NCBI RefSeq assembly: GCF_900111125.1
Contig: NZ_FOGE01000033.1
Coordinates: 1-46,260 of the forward strand
Length of the DNA: 46,260 nt
Reading direction: 5' to 3'
Origin: Sphingobium sp. YR768
GTDB lineage: Bacteria > Pseudomonadota > Alphaproteobacteria > Sphingomonadales > Sphingomonadaceae
The notes beneath the pieces were generated by a model. That model was given only the letters and a program-made list of their open reading frames with translations. It ran no database searches and was not told where the DNA came from. Positions 31,129 to 39,699 of the stretch are shown piece after piece; the stretch's first letter is position 1; every line of letters begins with the position of its first letter. Both the position numbers and the translations under genes were made by a program.

Positions 31129-31506
31129 TTAGCGACCATTGTCGGTCAGGACGCGGACTTCGCCGACCGGATAGCCTTTTTCGGCCATTTCCTTGGCATA
31201 ATCGCCCCGCGCATCGGCCAGTTCGGCGCGATATTCATCCCAGGCATCCCGATTATCCTCGGCATCCGTGGCATGGCGCAGATCTTTGGTCAGTTCCTTG
31301 CGGGCTTCGGCCAGATCGGTCTGATAGTTGAACCAATAGTTGTTCTCGACCCCGGCGATCGGCGCCTGATAGGTCAGTTGATCCTCGACCTTGGCCAGTT
31401 GTTCCTCATAGCTGACCACCGGCCCCTGGGCGATCGCGGCGATGGGCAGCGCCAGCGTGGCGGAACCAAGCAGCGCGGCGGCGGCAAACATCTTCGAACG
31501 GATCAT
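31129..31506 (-). CDS. Secreted helical protein of unknown function
   Basis: This 125-aa protein has a signal peptide (1-26, ending AAIAQ), and the mature part is helical and acidic, with repeated Ala-Arg-Lys-Glu and Asp-Glu-Tyr-type segments (LAEARKELTKD, EYRAELADARGDYAKEM). There is no family I can name. It lies 35 bp from the phospholipase stop on the opposite strand. Probably periplasmic. Confidence 0.65.
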   Translation of the reverse strand: MIRSKMFAAAALLGSATLALPIAAIAQGPVVSYEEQLAKVEDQLTYQAPIAGVENNYWFNYQTDLAEARKELTKDLRHATDAEDNRDAWDEYRAELADARGDYAKEMAEKGYPVGEVRVLTDNGR

Positions 31507-31680
31507 GGTTTTTCTCCTTCCTGCTGGTGTGAACCATAAGGAGATAACGCATCGATCCGGGCGGATTGCGCCTGAACATATGTGCAGAATGGACGAAGCG
31601 AGCGGAGTTAGCGATGGGCCGCGCCGGGCATGATCGCGATAACAGGCTTCTTTATCGAACGAAATCAGTGCCCTGATGGA

Positions 31681-32232
31681 TCAGCGCACGACCAGATAGA
31701 AAGCCGCCGGTTCCGCGCCGCTATTGGCGATGACGATGTCGAAGCGGTCGGTGAAAATCGGCATCCAGGCGCAATCGGCCTGTGGGCCGCCGACCGGCTT
31801 GGCGCACAGCGTGCCGCCGTCGGCATTGCGCACCCGGACCGACAATTTTGCCGTCGGGCCGGATGGCGCGACCGAAATCTGTGCCCGCTGGCCCGCGAAG
31901 AAAAGCTGCCGCATGGTGACGGTGCCGCCGGCATTGAGCGATCCGCGCCGATAGGCCGGGCCAAGCGCCCGCCCCCGATAAGCCAGCGGCGATCCATTGG
32001 CGCCATGATCGCTGGCCTCCCGCGTCCAGAGCGCGGCCAGATCTTCCTGCCCCTCCGCCGGCTTCGCGCCCAGCGTGTCGAGCAGTTGGGCCATGTCGAT
32101 CAGCGTGTCGGGATCGCCCTGCGCCTGCGCGGCGTCGCCTTCCATCAGGGTGCGCAACACCGGGTCGACCGGCGGCGCATCCGCAACCGGGGCGGCGGCA
32201 AGCAACAACCCAGACATGAGCAACCTAATCAT
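31681..32232 (-). CDS. Secreted protein coupled to a two-component system
   Basis: This 183-aa protein starts at 32232 in an 8-bp overlap with the kinase stop, so it is the third gene of a regulator-kinase-secreted-protein operon. A signal peptide (1-19, LLAAAPVADA) precedes a helical segment and a C-terminal beta-rich half (TVTMRQLFFAGQRAQISV, KLSVRVRN, CAWMPIFTDRFDIVIANSG) with Cys pairs. It may be a signal or effector of the sensor, but no family is recognised. The longer frame from 32427 lies within the kinase gene. Confidence 0.65.
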   Translation of the reverse strand: MIRLLMSGLLLAAAPVADAPPVDPVLRTLMEGDAAQAQGDPDTLIDMAQLLDTLGAKPAEGQEDLAALWTREASDHGANGSPLAYRGRALGPAYRRGSLNAGGTVTMRQLFFAGQRAQISVAPSGPTAKLSVRVRNADGGTLCAKPVGGPQADCAWMPIFTDRFDIVIANSGAEPAAFYLVVR

Positions 32233-33577
32233 CGCCCTTCTCCGGCTGAACGACGAACCGCGCGCCCGGCGCGGCGTTTTCCACATGCAGCGACAGCGCA
32301 TGCCGTTCCGCAATCGCCCGGGCGAGCGACAGGCCAAGGCCATGCCCCCCGCCCCGCGCGCCGTCAAGCCGGACATAGCGATCGAAGACCCGCTCCCGAT
32401 CGGCACAGGGGATGCCCGGCCCGTCATCCTGCACGATTATATGCGGCCCCGGCGCCAGTTGCAGCGTGACGGAGCCGCCGCTCGGCACATATTTGAAGGC
32501 ATTGTCGAGCAGGTTGGACATCAGCCGCGTCATCTGCATCGGGTCGGCCCGGAAATGCACGCCAGACGCGATCCGGGCATGGAAGCCGATTCCCAGCTCC
32601 TCGGCACTGGCGCCATAGAGATCGGCCAGGCTTTCGGCGATATCGCTGAGGTCGACATCGGCCAGACCGCGCAGGTCGCCGCGCATCGCCTGTGTGCTGG
32701 CGATATCCAGCAGCGAATCGAGCAGCCGCACGACGCCGCGAATTTCCCCGCGCGACTGTTCCAGCGTGCGGAGCAGCGCTTCGTCCTGCGTGCCCTCCAT
32801 CGCCTTGAGGATACGGGTGTCGAGATGCATCAGTGGCGTCCGGATTTCGTGCGCGGTCTGATCCGACACGGCGCGCTGCGCCTCCACCAGCCGTTCGAGT
32901 TGATCCAGCATCGTATTGGTATTGGCGGCCAGTTCGGCCAGTTCGTCATTATCCCGGGCGCTGGGCGCCCGCGCCGCGATGCGACCGGCGCGCACCGCGT
33001 CGAAGGTGGCGTTGACCACCCCTACTCGTGCGCGCAGGCGGCGCGCGGCAAAATGGCCCGCCGCCAGACTGAGCAGCGCAATGCCCGCCCCGGCGATGGA
33101 AAAAGCGACGGCCAGCCGGGTCAGCAGCGCCTCACCCCGATAATTGCTGCGCCCCACGACCAGGCGGGTGCCCGGACCCAATTGGGTGGCGCGGGCGAAC
33201 ATGCGCTCGCCATCGGGCAGGGCGACGAAGCGCGCTTCCGATACTTCCGATGCGATGGCGGGCCAGCGATCGAGATTGCCGGCCAATATCCGGCCATTGG
33301 AATCGGCCAGCAGATACCAGCTCCGTTCGCCATCCTCGCGGTTCACGCCCAGCCGATCGCCAATGCGGTCGCGTAATTCCGCGTCGCCACCGCTGACATA
33401 GATATCCGCCAGGCCCGCAAGATCGGTATCGACCTCCCGCGCCAACATGGTTCGGCCGTCATCCTCGACGATCTTCTGCACCACCAGGAACAGGGCCAGG
33501 GTGGAAAGCAGACTGACCAGAAGCGCCGAGAGAGTGACGCGGCCGAAGACAGACCGCAGCAGGCCAGGTCTAGGCAC
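32225..33577 (-). CDS. Sensor histidine kinase
   Basis: This 450-aa kinase has two membrane helices (about 12-32 and 158-180), a periplasmic sensor between, a HAMP-like linker, a DHp helix with DQTAHEIRTPLMHL (phospho-His), N-box LMSNLLDNAFKYVPSGG, DDGPGI and GGGHGLGLSLARA motifs. It overlaps the response regulator by 8 bp upstream and the secreted protein downstream. Together they form a sensing module whose signal is unknown. Confidence 0.92.
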   Translation of the reverse strand: MPRPGLLRSVFGRVTLSALLVSLLSTLALFLVVQKIVEDDGRTMLAREVDTDLAGLADIYVSGGDAELRDRIGDRLGVNREDGERSWYLLADSNGRILAGNLDRWPAIASEVSEARFVALPDGERMFARATQLGPGTRLVVGRSNYRGEALLTRLAVAFSIAGAGIALLSLAAGHFAARRLRARVGVVNATFDAVRAGRIAARAPSARDNDELAELAANTNTMLDQLERLVEAQRAVSDQTAHEIRTPLMHLDTRILKAMEGTQDEALLRTLEQSRGEIRGVVRLLDSLLDIASTQAMRGDLRGLADVDLSDIAESLADLYGASAEELGIGFHARIASGVHFRADPMQMTRLMSNLLDNAFKYVPSGGSVTLQLAPGPHIIVQDDGPGIPCADRERVFDRYVRLDGARGGGHGLGLSLARAIAERHALSLHVENAAPGARFVVQPEKGDD

Positions 33578-34283
33578 TGCCGGGGGCCGATGCCGCGATC
33601 AGGCGATAGCCCGTGCCCCAGACGGTTTCCAGCACCGGACCGTCAAACCCGTCCTCCAGCTTGCGCCGCAACCGGCCGACATTGACGTCGACGACATTGG
33701 TCTGCGGATCGAAGTTCAGCTTCCACACATGGCGCAGCAGCATTTCGCGCGTCACCACTTCGCCCGCATGGTCCATCAGATAGCGGAAAAGTTCGAATTC
33801 CTTGGGCGAGAGCGGGAGGTGCCGGCCTTTGCGGAAGGCGGTGCGCGCCTTCACATGGCATTCCAGATCGCCGAACAGCAGCACCGGATCATGGCTGCCG
33901 CCGCGATTGGCGCGGCGCCACAGCGCGCGAACACGAGCGACCAGTTCGTCCGGTTCGAAGGGCTTGGCCAGATAATCGTCGACGCCGCTTTCCAGACCCT
34001 CGACCCGATGTTCGCTGCGGCCGAGCGCGGACAGCATCAGCACCGGCGCGCCCACGCCCGCGACGCGCAGTCGGGTGACGATGTCGATGCCGGTCAGGTT
34101 CGGCAGCATCCGGTCGAGGATGATCACATCATGGCTGCCGCCGCCCGCGCGATGCAGGCCGGTGGCGCCGTCGGCCGCCTGTTCCACGGTCATGCCCGCG
34201 CCAGTCAGGATGCCGGCGATATTGGCGCGCGCCGCATCGTCATCCTCCACCAGCAAAATGCTAATCTGATCGGCCTGCCCCAT
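33570..34283 (-). CDS. OmpR-family response regulator
   Basis: This 237-aa regulator has a receiver (ILLVEDDDAARANI, phospho-acceptor Asp in VIILDRMLPN, Lys in YLAKPFEPDEL) and a winged-helix C-terminal domain (EVVTREMLLRHVWK, DVNVGRLRRKLEDG, TVWGTGYR). It is first in the operon, followed by the kinase with an 8-bp overlap. An 18-bp perfect inverted repeat lies upstream at 34308-34358, between it and the preceding TauE-type gene. Confidence 0.93.
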   Translation of the reverse strand: MGQADQISILLVEDDDAARANIAGILTGAGMTVEQAADGATGLHRAGGGSHDVIILDRMLPNLTGIDIVTRLRVAGVGAPVLMLSALGRSEHRVEGLESGVDDYLAKPFEPDELVARVRALWRRANRGGSHDPVLLFGDLECHVKARTAFRKGRHLPLSPKEFELFRYLMDHAGEVVTREMLLRHVWKLNFDPQTNVVDVNVGRLRRKLEDGFDGPVLETVWGTGYRLIAASAPGSA

Positions 34284-34307
34284 AATCCCCCCGCCTTATC
34301 CATAACG

Positions 34308-34358
34308 GCAACGGCCGCCAGTGACAAAGGCTGTTAGCCCGTCACTGGCGGCCGTTGC
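34308..34358. promoter_or_regulatory. 18-bp perfect inverted repeat between tauE-like and regulator genes
   Basis: GCAACGGCCGCCAGTGAC (34308-34325) and GTCACTGGCGGCCGTTGC (34341-34358) are separated by 15 bases. It could fold into a strong hairpin, so it may terminate the TauE-type transcript from the right, or bind the regulator at 33570. There is no U-tract, so terminator function is uncertain. Confidence 0.55.
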
Positions 34359-34384
34359 AAAGCCGTCTCCGAAGAAGCGGTGTC

Positions 34385-35221
34385 TTATCCGTGCAGAGCG
34401 CCGCGGAACATGATGACCGAAATGATGATCAGATATACGCCGAAAATCTTCTTGAGCGGGCCGGCCGGCAGGCTATGCGCAGCGGCAACGCCCAGCGGCG
34501 CGGTCAGCATCGACATGGAGGCGATCGCCAGGGTGGCGGGCACGTTAATATAGCCCAGCGACCCCCAGGGCAGACCGCCTTCCTTGAAGCCGATGATCGC
34601 GAAGCCGATCGTGGTGGGAATAGCGATCAGCGTGCCGATGCCCGATGCGGTGGCGATGGCGCGGTGGATGGTGCGGCCGCAAAGCGTCATCACCATGATT
34701 GCGATCACGCCGCCGCCGATGCCGAGCAGGGAGGAGAAGGTGCCGAGGCCGCCGGCAATGCCCATGCGGACGATGCCGGAGGGCATGGTGTCGCTGACCA
34801 CCTTGCCGCTGACGCTGGGCAGGAGGAAATTGAGCGACATCAGGCCGACGCCGGTGGCGAAGATCATCTTGAGCGTATTGCCGTCGACATGGCCCGCGAG
34901 CAGCACGCCCACGCCACAGCCCGCCACGATCCAGGGCGCCCAGGTCTTGAGCACTTCAAATTCCACCGCACCGCGCTTGGCATGCGCCATCAGCGACCGG
35001 ATCGACGTGACGATGATAGTGGCCGCCGACGTGCCGATCGCGACATGGGCGATCGCATCCTTGGTCCCGCCCAGAAGCGGCAGGACGACCAGCAGCGCAG
35101 GCACGACGACGAAACCGCCGCCAATGCCGAAAATACCCGCCGCAAAGCCGGCGAGCAGGCCCGCCGCCAGCATGGCGACCAGCGGAACGAGCCAGGTCAT
35201 AAGATCACCGGACATCAGCAC
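34385..35221 (-). CDS. TauE/SafE-family membrane transporter
   Basis: This 278-aa protein is highly hydrophobic with about 8 helices and the two TauE/SafE repeat motifs: GIFGIGGGFVVVPALLVV at about 29-46 and LLGIGGGVIAIMV in the second half. Family members are sulfite or other organosulfonate/anion exporters. No sulfur gene lies beside it. The end faces the inverted repeat before the response regulator. The likely role is anion export. Confidence 0.88.
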   Translation of the reverse strand: MLMSGDLMTWLVPLVAMLAAGLLAGFAAGIFGIGGGFVVVPALLVVLPLLGGTKDAIAHVAIGTSAATIIVTSIRSLMAHAKRGAVEFEVLKTWAPWIVAGCGVGVLLAGHVDGNTLKMIFATGVGLMSLNFLLPSVSGKVVSDTMPSGIVRMGIAGGLGTFSSLLGIGGGVIAIMVMTLCGRTIHRAIATASGIGTLIAIPTTIGFAIIGFKEGGLPWGSLGYINVPATLAIASMSMLTAPLGVAAAHSLPAGPLKKIFGVYLIIISVIMFRGALHG

Positions 35222-35485
35222 GCCCCTTTCTGCACAGTGCTGCGAACGCGCACATTGCTGCGTTCGCCGTTGCGGATCAAGGCGGCGAATTTAGGGTAAT
35301 CGACCATGACGTTAAACCATGCCTCTCTTCGGCGGAACCAGGATGCATGGGGGGCATGCGGTCATGTCCCCCTGTTGCGGCTAGACGAACAAGGGAGCGG
35401 AACCCGCAACAGATTCTCCCAAGGTCTGATGCCATAGGGAAACAATGCCCGAAATTGCTGGCCGAAAGGCGCAAGAAAAATAAAG

Positions 35486-35514
35486 GGCGCCAGCTCCAGG
35501 GGAGAGCTGACGCC
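35486..35514 (-). terminator. Rho-independent terminator downstream of ald
   Basis: On the minus strand GGCGTCAGCTC / GAGCTGGCGCC (11 bp with one G-U pair) with a 7-base loop is followed by CTTTATTTTTCTTG. It lies about 50 bp past the ald stop and ends its transcript. The rest of the 343-bp gap between 35222 and 35564 holds no gene. Confidence 0.8.
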
Positions 35515-35564
35515 GCTTTATTTGCCCGGCGCCTGTCGGAGCGCCGGATCGCCGCCTGTAGGGA

Positions 35565-36683
35565 TCAGGCGGTCGCTTCTTCCGCCGGGGTGTAGGGCAG
35601 GCCCAGATCGTCGGCGACGGCGCGGTAGGTCACCTTGCCGTCCCAGACATTGAGCCCTTCGCGCAGATGCGGATCGCGGCGCAGCGCTTCCTTCCAGCCC
35701 AGTTCGGCGATGCGCAGCGCATGGGGCAGCGTTACGTTATTGAGGGCATAGGTGCTGGTGCGGGCGACCGCGCCGGGCATGTTGGCGACGCAATAATGGA
35801 CCACGCCATCGACGATATAGGTCGGGTCGGCATGGGTGGTGGCGTGGCTGGTTTCAAAGCAGCCGCCCTGGTCGATCGCGACATCGACCAGCACCGCGCC
35901 CTTCTTCATGGTCTTGAGCATTGCCGCGCTGACCAGCTTGGGCGCGGCGGCGCCGGGGATCAGCACCGCGCCAATCACCAGATCGGCCTCCGCCACGCAT
36001 TCGGCCAGATTCGCGCGGTTGGAGAAACGGGTCTTGGCCCGCGCCTCAAAATACATGCCGAGCTTTTCGAGCACTTCGGGGCTGCGGTCGAGGATGGTGA
36101 CGTCCGCGCCGAGGCCAGCGGCCATCTGCGCCGCGTTGAAACCCACCACGCCGCCGCCGATCACAGCGACTTTGGCCGGCAGCACGCCCGGCACGCCGCC
36201 CAGCAGCACCCCACGGCCGCCATGCGCCTTTTCCAGCGCGGTCGCGCCGGCCTGAATCGCCATGCGGCCAGCCACCTGGCTCATGGGCTTCAGCAGCGGC
36301 AGGCCGCCGCTGGCATCCGTCACGGTTTCATAGGCGATGCAGGTCGCGCCCGACGCGATCAGGTCACGGGTCTGCTCCGGGTCGGGGGCGAGGTGGAGAT
36401 AGGTGTAGAGGATCTGGCCGGGGCGCAGCATGGCGCGCTCGACGGCCTGCGGCTCCTTCACCTTCACGATCATTTCCGCCGTGGCGAAAATCTCGGCAGC
36501 GGTCGCGACGATCTCGGCGCCCGCCTTTTCATAGAGGGCGTCATGCGCGCCGATCCCCTCGCCCGCGCCGCTTTCCACCAGCACGCGATGCCCGTGGGCA
36601 GTCAGCTCATGCACGCTCTCGGGCGTCAGGCCGACGCGATATTCGTGATTCTTGATCTCTTTGACGGTGCCGACGATCATCAT
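35565..36683 (-). CDS. ald: Alanine dehydrogenase
   Basis: This 372-aa enzyme reversibly converts L-alanine to pyruvate and ammonia with NAD. The N-terminal segment KEIKNHEYRVGLTPESV (Lys and Arg at the pyruvate site), the Rossmann motif VIGGGVVGFNAAQMAAGLGA, and DVAIDQGGCFETSHATTH are diagnostic. Length is normal. The ATG at 36683 is followed by a second ATG; both are possible, and GGAG lies just upstream. The Lrp/AsnC regulator is divergent at 36838 with paired CAGGAT palindromes between, so alanine-responsive control is likely. Confidence 0.96.
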   Translation of the reverse strand: MMIVGTVKEIKNHEYRVGLTPESVHELTAHGHRVLVESGAGEGIGAHDALYEKAGAEIVATAAEIFATAEMIVKVKEPQAVERAMLRPGQILYTYLHLAPDPEQTRDLIASGATCIAYETVTDASGGLPLLKPMSQVAGRMAIQAGATALEKAHGGRGVLLGGVPGVLPAKVAVIGGGVVGFNAAQMAAGLGADVTILDRSPEVLEKLGMYFEARAKTRFSNRANLAECVAEADLVIGAVLIPGAAAPKLVSAAMLKTMKKGAVLVDVAIDQGGCFETSHATTHADPTYIVDGVVHYCVANMPGAVARTSTYALNNVTLPHALRIAELGWKEALRRDPHLREGLNVWDGKVTYRAVADDLGLPYTPAEEATA

Positions 36684-36792
36684 GACTCTCCGAAAAAATC
36701 AGGCGGCGCGCCGATGCGCGTCCTCATGACGACAGGATAGCGCAGACGGGTCGGTTTATGTTCCCTGATTTTCCGGCTTTGGCTCAGAGGTT

Positions 36793-36834
36793 CAGGATGA
36801 TATCCTGCATAAATTATATTTATCAGGATATCAT
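36793..36834. promoter_or_regulatory. Lrp/AsnC operator candidate between ald and its regulator
   Basis: ATGATATCCTG (36797-36807) and CAGGATATCAT (36824-36834) form an 11-bp inverted repeat with a 16-bp AT-rich spacer; a further CAGGAT starts at 36793, making a CAGGAT-GAT-ATCCTG half-palindrome. The regulator gene starts at 36838, so it is likely autoregulated from this site. Confidence 0.65.
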
Positions 36835-36837
36835 TGC

Positions 36838-37305
36838 ATGGATCGGTTCGATGTTGCGTTGCTGGAAGCGTTGCAGACCGACTCACGCCGGTCGATGGCG
36901 GAACTGGGCGAGCATATCGGCCTGTCCGCTTCCGCCTGCCACCGGCGCATCAAGTCGCTGGAGGATGCCGGGCTGATCGCAGGCTATGCGGCGCAACTGG
37001 ACCCGGAGACACTGGGGCTGACGCTGCACGCCTTTGTCGAAATGTCGCTGACCAGCCAGAGCCGCGAGACGATGGACCGGTTCGAAAAGGCCGTGGCGGA
37101 CTTCCCCGAAATATTGGAATGCCATCTGATGGCGGGGCAGGCCGACTATCTGTTGCGGGTGGCGGCGGCGGACCTGAAGGGCTTCGACGCCATCCATCGC
37201 GACTGTCTGGCGCGCCTGCCCGGTGTATCGGCAATCCGCACCAGCTTCGCCATCCGCCGCATCCGCAACTGGCAGGGCTATCGCCTGCGCGGGCTACGTC
37301 TTTGA
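36838..37305 (+). CDS. Lrp/AsnC-family transcriptional regulator (AldR-like)
   Basis: This 155-aa protein has an N-terminal winged helix-turn-helix (LEALQTDSRRSMAELGEHIG, SASACHRRIKSLEDAGLI) and a C-terminal RAM ligand-binding domain (ILECHLMAGQADYLLRV). This is the size and shape of Lrp/AsnC regulators that bind amino acids. It is divergent from ald, and the intergenic palindromes fit an operator. Control of ald in response to alanine is likely, in line with AldR-type pairs in other bacteria. Confidence 0.93.
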   Translation: MDRFDVALLEALQTDSRRSMAELGEHIGLSASACHRRIKSLEDAGLIAGYAAQLDPETLGLTLHAFVEMSLTSQSRETMDRFEKAVADFPEILECHLMAGQADYLLRVAAADLKGFDAIHRDCLARLPGVSAIRTSFAIRRIRNWQGYRLRGLRL

Positions 37306-37370
37306 TGGACGCGATTTCGGCACATAGGACGCCGATTGCCGATCGGATGCAGCGTCTGGTTTGAAATCGC

Positions 37371-38267
37371 TTAAGGCGCAGCCCTGACCGGCACCGGCGC
37401 GTTGCAGATGTCCACGCCGCCCGCAGGACGATCGTAGAAATCATCCTTCCGGTTGGCGCGCAGACGCAAATAGTCGGCGAAACTGGGCGACGCGACGTCC
37501 ATGACCTGAAAATGCGGCCTCTCCGCCTCCGGCAAGTCGCTGGCAAGGCGCACGGACAGGATCGGCACCTGATGTTCCTGCGGCGTGTAGAAGCCGAGGT
37601 CTCCGGTGCCGCGCGGCAGGCTCGACAGGTTCGCCATACCCTCGATAATCCGCCCCACTACCGCGATGTTGCGATCAAGCTGACGCGGCGCCTGCCCGAT
37701 CACGGTATAGAGTTCCGCCCCTGTCCCGGCATCGGGCGAGACGTTGCGGCCCACGCCGACAGCGCCATAGCAATGGGGCAGCCAGGCGGCCGATCCATCC
37801 ATCGCCACCGGCCAGCCGCCGACGAAGCCCGTTTTGGCCGCATAGGGATCGGCATAGGGCAAGGGCGTGATCGCCAGCCGCCGATTGGCGATCGACACGG
37901 TATAATCGTCCGGGCTGGTGACGGACAGGCCGGGCGGCATCGGCTTCTTCTCGGTCGCGTCGCCCCATTGGACGACATAATTATCCTGCACCCGGTTGAT
38001 GCTGGTTCCGTCCCACCAACGCGCCTTTGCCAGCGCCTGAATATTGGCGACATGGCGCGGCGCGAAGGCTGGCGCCAGCTGGATGACGACCTGCTTGCCG
38101 CCCTCTATCGTCATCACCAGCAATTCTTCGGCCGGAATGGCGCGCCAGGCGCTGGCCGGCGCCTGCGCAACGACGGCGGACGGCGTGGTGGAGGGCGCAT
38201 CGGCGGCAAGCACGGGGGCTGCGGTCAGCGATGCAAGCAGGGCGGCGGCATGAAGGCGATGGCTCAT
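37371..38267 (-). CDS. Secreted cyclophilin-type peptidylprolyl isomerase
   Basis: The start at 38267 (MSHRLHAAALLASLTAAP) gives 298 aa with a signal peptide. The core has cyclophilin features: VVIQLAPAFAPRHVANI, then ARWWDGTSINRVQDNYVVQWGD as the F-x-x-x-F-x-Q-like region, and FVGGWPVAMDGSAAWLPHCYGAVGVG. It would assist periplasmic protein folding. It is much longer than minimal cyclophilins, with an about 90-residue C-terminal extension. It is monocistronic. Confidence 0.85.
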   Translation of the reverse strand: MSHRLHAAALLASLTAAPVLAADAPSTTPSAVVAQAPASAWRAIPAEELLVMTIEGGKQVVIQLAPAFAPRHVANIQALAKARWWDGTSINRVQDNYVVQWGDATEKKPMPPGLSVTSPDDYTVSIANRRLAITPLPYADPYAAKTGFVGGWPVAMDGSAAWLPHCYGAVGVGRNVSPDAGTGAELYTVIGQAPRQLDRNIAVVGRIIEGMANLSSLPRGTGDLGFYTPQEHQVPILSVRLASDLPEAERPHFQVMDVASPSFADYLRLRANRKDDFYDRPAGGVDICNAPVPVRAAP

Positions 38268-38367
38268 GGCGCGATCAAACAGCGCGCGCAACATAATGTA
38301 AAGCCTTGCACCAATGCCCCTTGCCTAGCGCGACGCGCCACGATAGGGAGCCGCCTCCAGAGCATGC

Positions 38368-38458
38368 GGAGCGGTGGCCGAGTGGTCGAAGGCGCTCGCC
38401 TGGAAAGTGAGTATACGCCAAAAGCGTATCCAGGGTTCGAATCCCTGCCGCTCCGCCA
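38368..38458 (+). tRNA. tRNA-Ser(GGA)
   Basis: The acceptor stem GGAGCGG / CCGCTCC, discriminator G and encoded CCA are intact, with class-II D-arm TGGCCGAGTGGTCGAAGGC, anticodon loop CTGGAAA (anticodon GGA), long variable arm, and T-arm GGTTCGAATCC. The 91-nt length fits tRNA-Ser. The 3' end abuts a recombinase remnant, so it is a likely integration site. Confidence 0.95.
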
Positions 38459-38471
38459 TTACCGTTTCTCG

Positions 38472-39160
38472 GTCACTGAGCCGCCCTAACACCATGAATG
38501 GTAAAGATAATTCAGGGGTTCGAACGCCCTCATTCCAGTCATATTCCAGATGAGAGGCCAGCACCAGTTTCTGCACTATGCGCTTGTCTTCAAAGTTCCC
38601 ATTTTCCCATAGTTTCCAAGGGTTTGCGAGAAACTCAAAAGCGGTTCGAAAAGTTTCGTCATAGCCTTTTGCAGACGTGCCGCATCGCGCGGTTTTTTTG
38701 GAGCATAACGAGCTTGCTGCGCTCCAGCTCTTCAACCTTGCGCTCATATGCACCTATGACGGTTGCGCTGCCTGACTCGACGATGCGATCAAGAAACTGA
38801 GCAATCTTCTTTTCAAGCGAGGCGACTTCCAGTTTCATGGACGTGCGAGTTTCTTTGACCTTTGCCTCTGCCTCATTCCAGCGTTTGCGGAAGAGCTTCG
38901 AGATCAAGGCGAACAGCTCAGGGCTTGGCACAAGCTGGCGGAGCAGTTCCTCGAATGCGCCTTCCACTTTCGCCCGCGCCACCGATTTGCCGAACTTCTC
39001 GCAGCCCCGGTGACGGCACACATAATAAGGGAATTTCGTGCCGTGGCGGCCCGTCGAAAAGTTTGATGTCATAGGATGGTGGCATTCTCCGCAGGACACG
39101 AAGCCGCGCATTGGGAAGTGCTCTGGATACTGCCCATGCTCAAAATGAGTCTGCACGGGA
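38472..39160 (-). pseudogene. Serine recombinase remnant, 5'-truncated and frameshifted
   Basis: Two frames combine into the C-terminal half of a large serine recombinase. The upstream frame (to 38659) has the zinc-ribbon domain (FPMRGFVSCGECHHPMTSNF ... YYVCRHRGC) and a coiled coil (SLEKKIAQFLDRIVESGS). The second frame continues with FRTAFEFLANPWKLWENGNF and RTPELSLPFMVLG, the usual C-terminus. The frames change near a T7 run at 38693-38699. The catalytic N-terminal domain is missing; sequence right of about 39160 is unrelated. It lies next to tRNA-Ser, so it is a relic of an integrated element. Confidence 0.8.
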
Positions 39161-39695
39161 CAGTTTTGTTGCACTTGCACACACTGCGCTATTTGCCGCT
39201 TCAGTGTCATTTGTAGGGAGCGCGGTCCCTCTTGCCAAGGCAGTATGGCCATCCGCCTTGATCGCCGGATGGGCGATCAATGTCTTGGGGCTTCTGGCTC
39301 TCACCGTGAGCTTTGCGAGTGCGCGTAGAGCCATTGATGCGCGGCGGGCTGCCCTCTATGACGAAAACCCTCCCGCAATGGTCTGGTCCGACCGCCTCAA
39401 CGGGTTCGCGCTATGGTCATTCCCCGGCGCCCTTCTATGTTTGTTCTCATTTGTCACAGCGAACGTGGTCCATATCAATGAGCGAGAAGCCAAGTCCTCC
39501 ACCCGCCCCACCACCGTCTCGATCAGGCGGGTCTCGGGGGATAGCACCTCCCCCACGCGCGCCACTGCCGCCGGGCGGGGTGTCTCAGCCGCAGACGGGC
39601 GTTGTCCCAGCTCCACGCGCACCGGCTGCACCGCCGCCGCCTCCACCCCCTCCGCCACCTCCCAAAAAATAGTCTCTGCTCCATCCTCACGCTGA
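39111..39695 (+). CDS. Probable membrane protein fragment
   Basis: The frame gives 194 aa; residues about 18-70 and 95-118 contain three hydrophobic segments (ALFAASVSFVGSAVPLA, LIAGWAINVLGLLALTVSFA, FALWSFPGALLCLFSFVTANVV), so this looks like a real inner-membrane protein. Its first 15-20 residues overlap the recombinase remnant on the other strand, so the true start may have been lost at the junction near 39150. The tail past about residue 125 overlaps a Pro-rich frame and appears random. I recognise no family. Confidence 0.45.
   Translation: MGSALDTAHAQNESARDSFVALAHTALFAASVSFVGSAVPLAKAVWPSALIAGWAINVLGLLALTVSFASARRAIDARRAALYDENPPAMVWSDRLNGFALWSFPGALLCLFSFVTANVVHINEREAKSSTRPTTVSIRRVSGDSTSPTRATAAGRGVSAADGRCPSSTRTGCTAAASTPSATSQKIVSAPSSR
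39478..39672 (+). CDS. Short proline-rich protein
   Basis: This 64-aa frame (MSEKPSPPPAPPPSRSGGSRG...) is more than one-third proline and ends in a poly-Pro run and KK. It overlaps the end of the membrane-protein frame in another phase. A translated small Pro-rich protein downstream of a membrane protein is a pattern I have a faint memory of seeing, but I cannot name a family. It could equally be a low-complexity artefact. Confidence 0.35.
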   Translation: MSEKPSPPPAPPPSRSGGSRGIAPPPRAPLPPGGVSQPQTGVVPAPRAPAAPPPPPPPPPPPKK

Positions 39696-39699
39696 TGCT

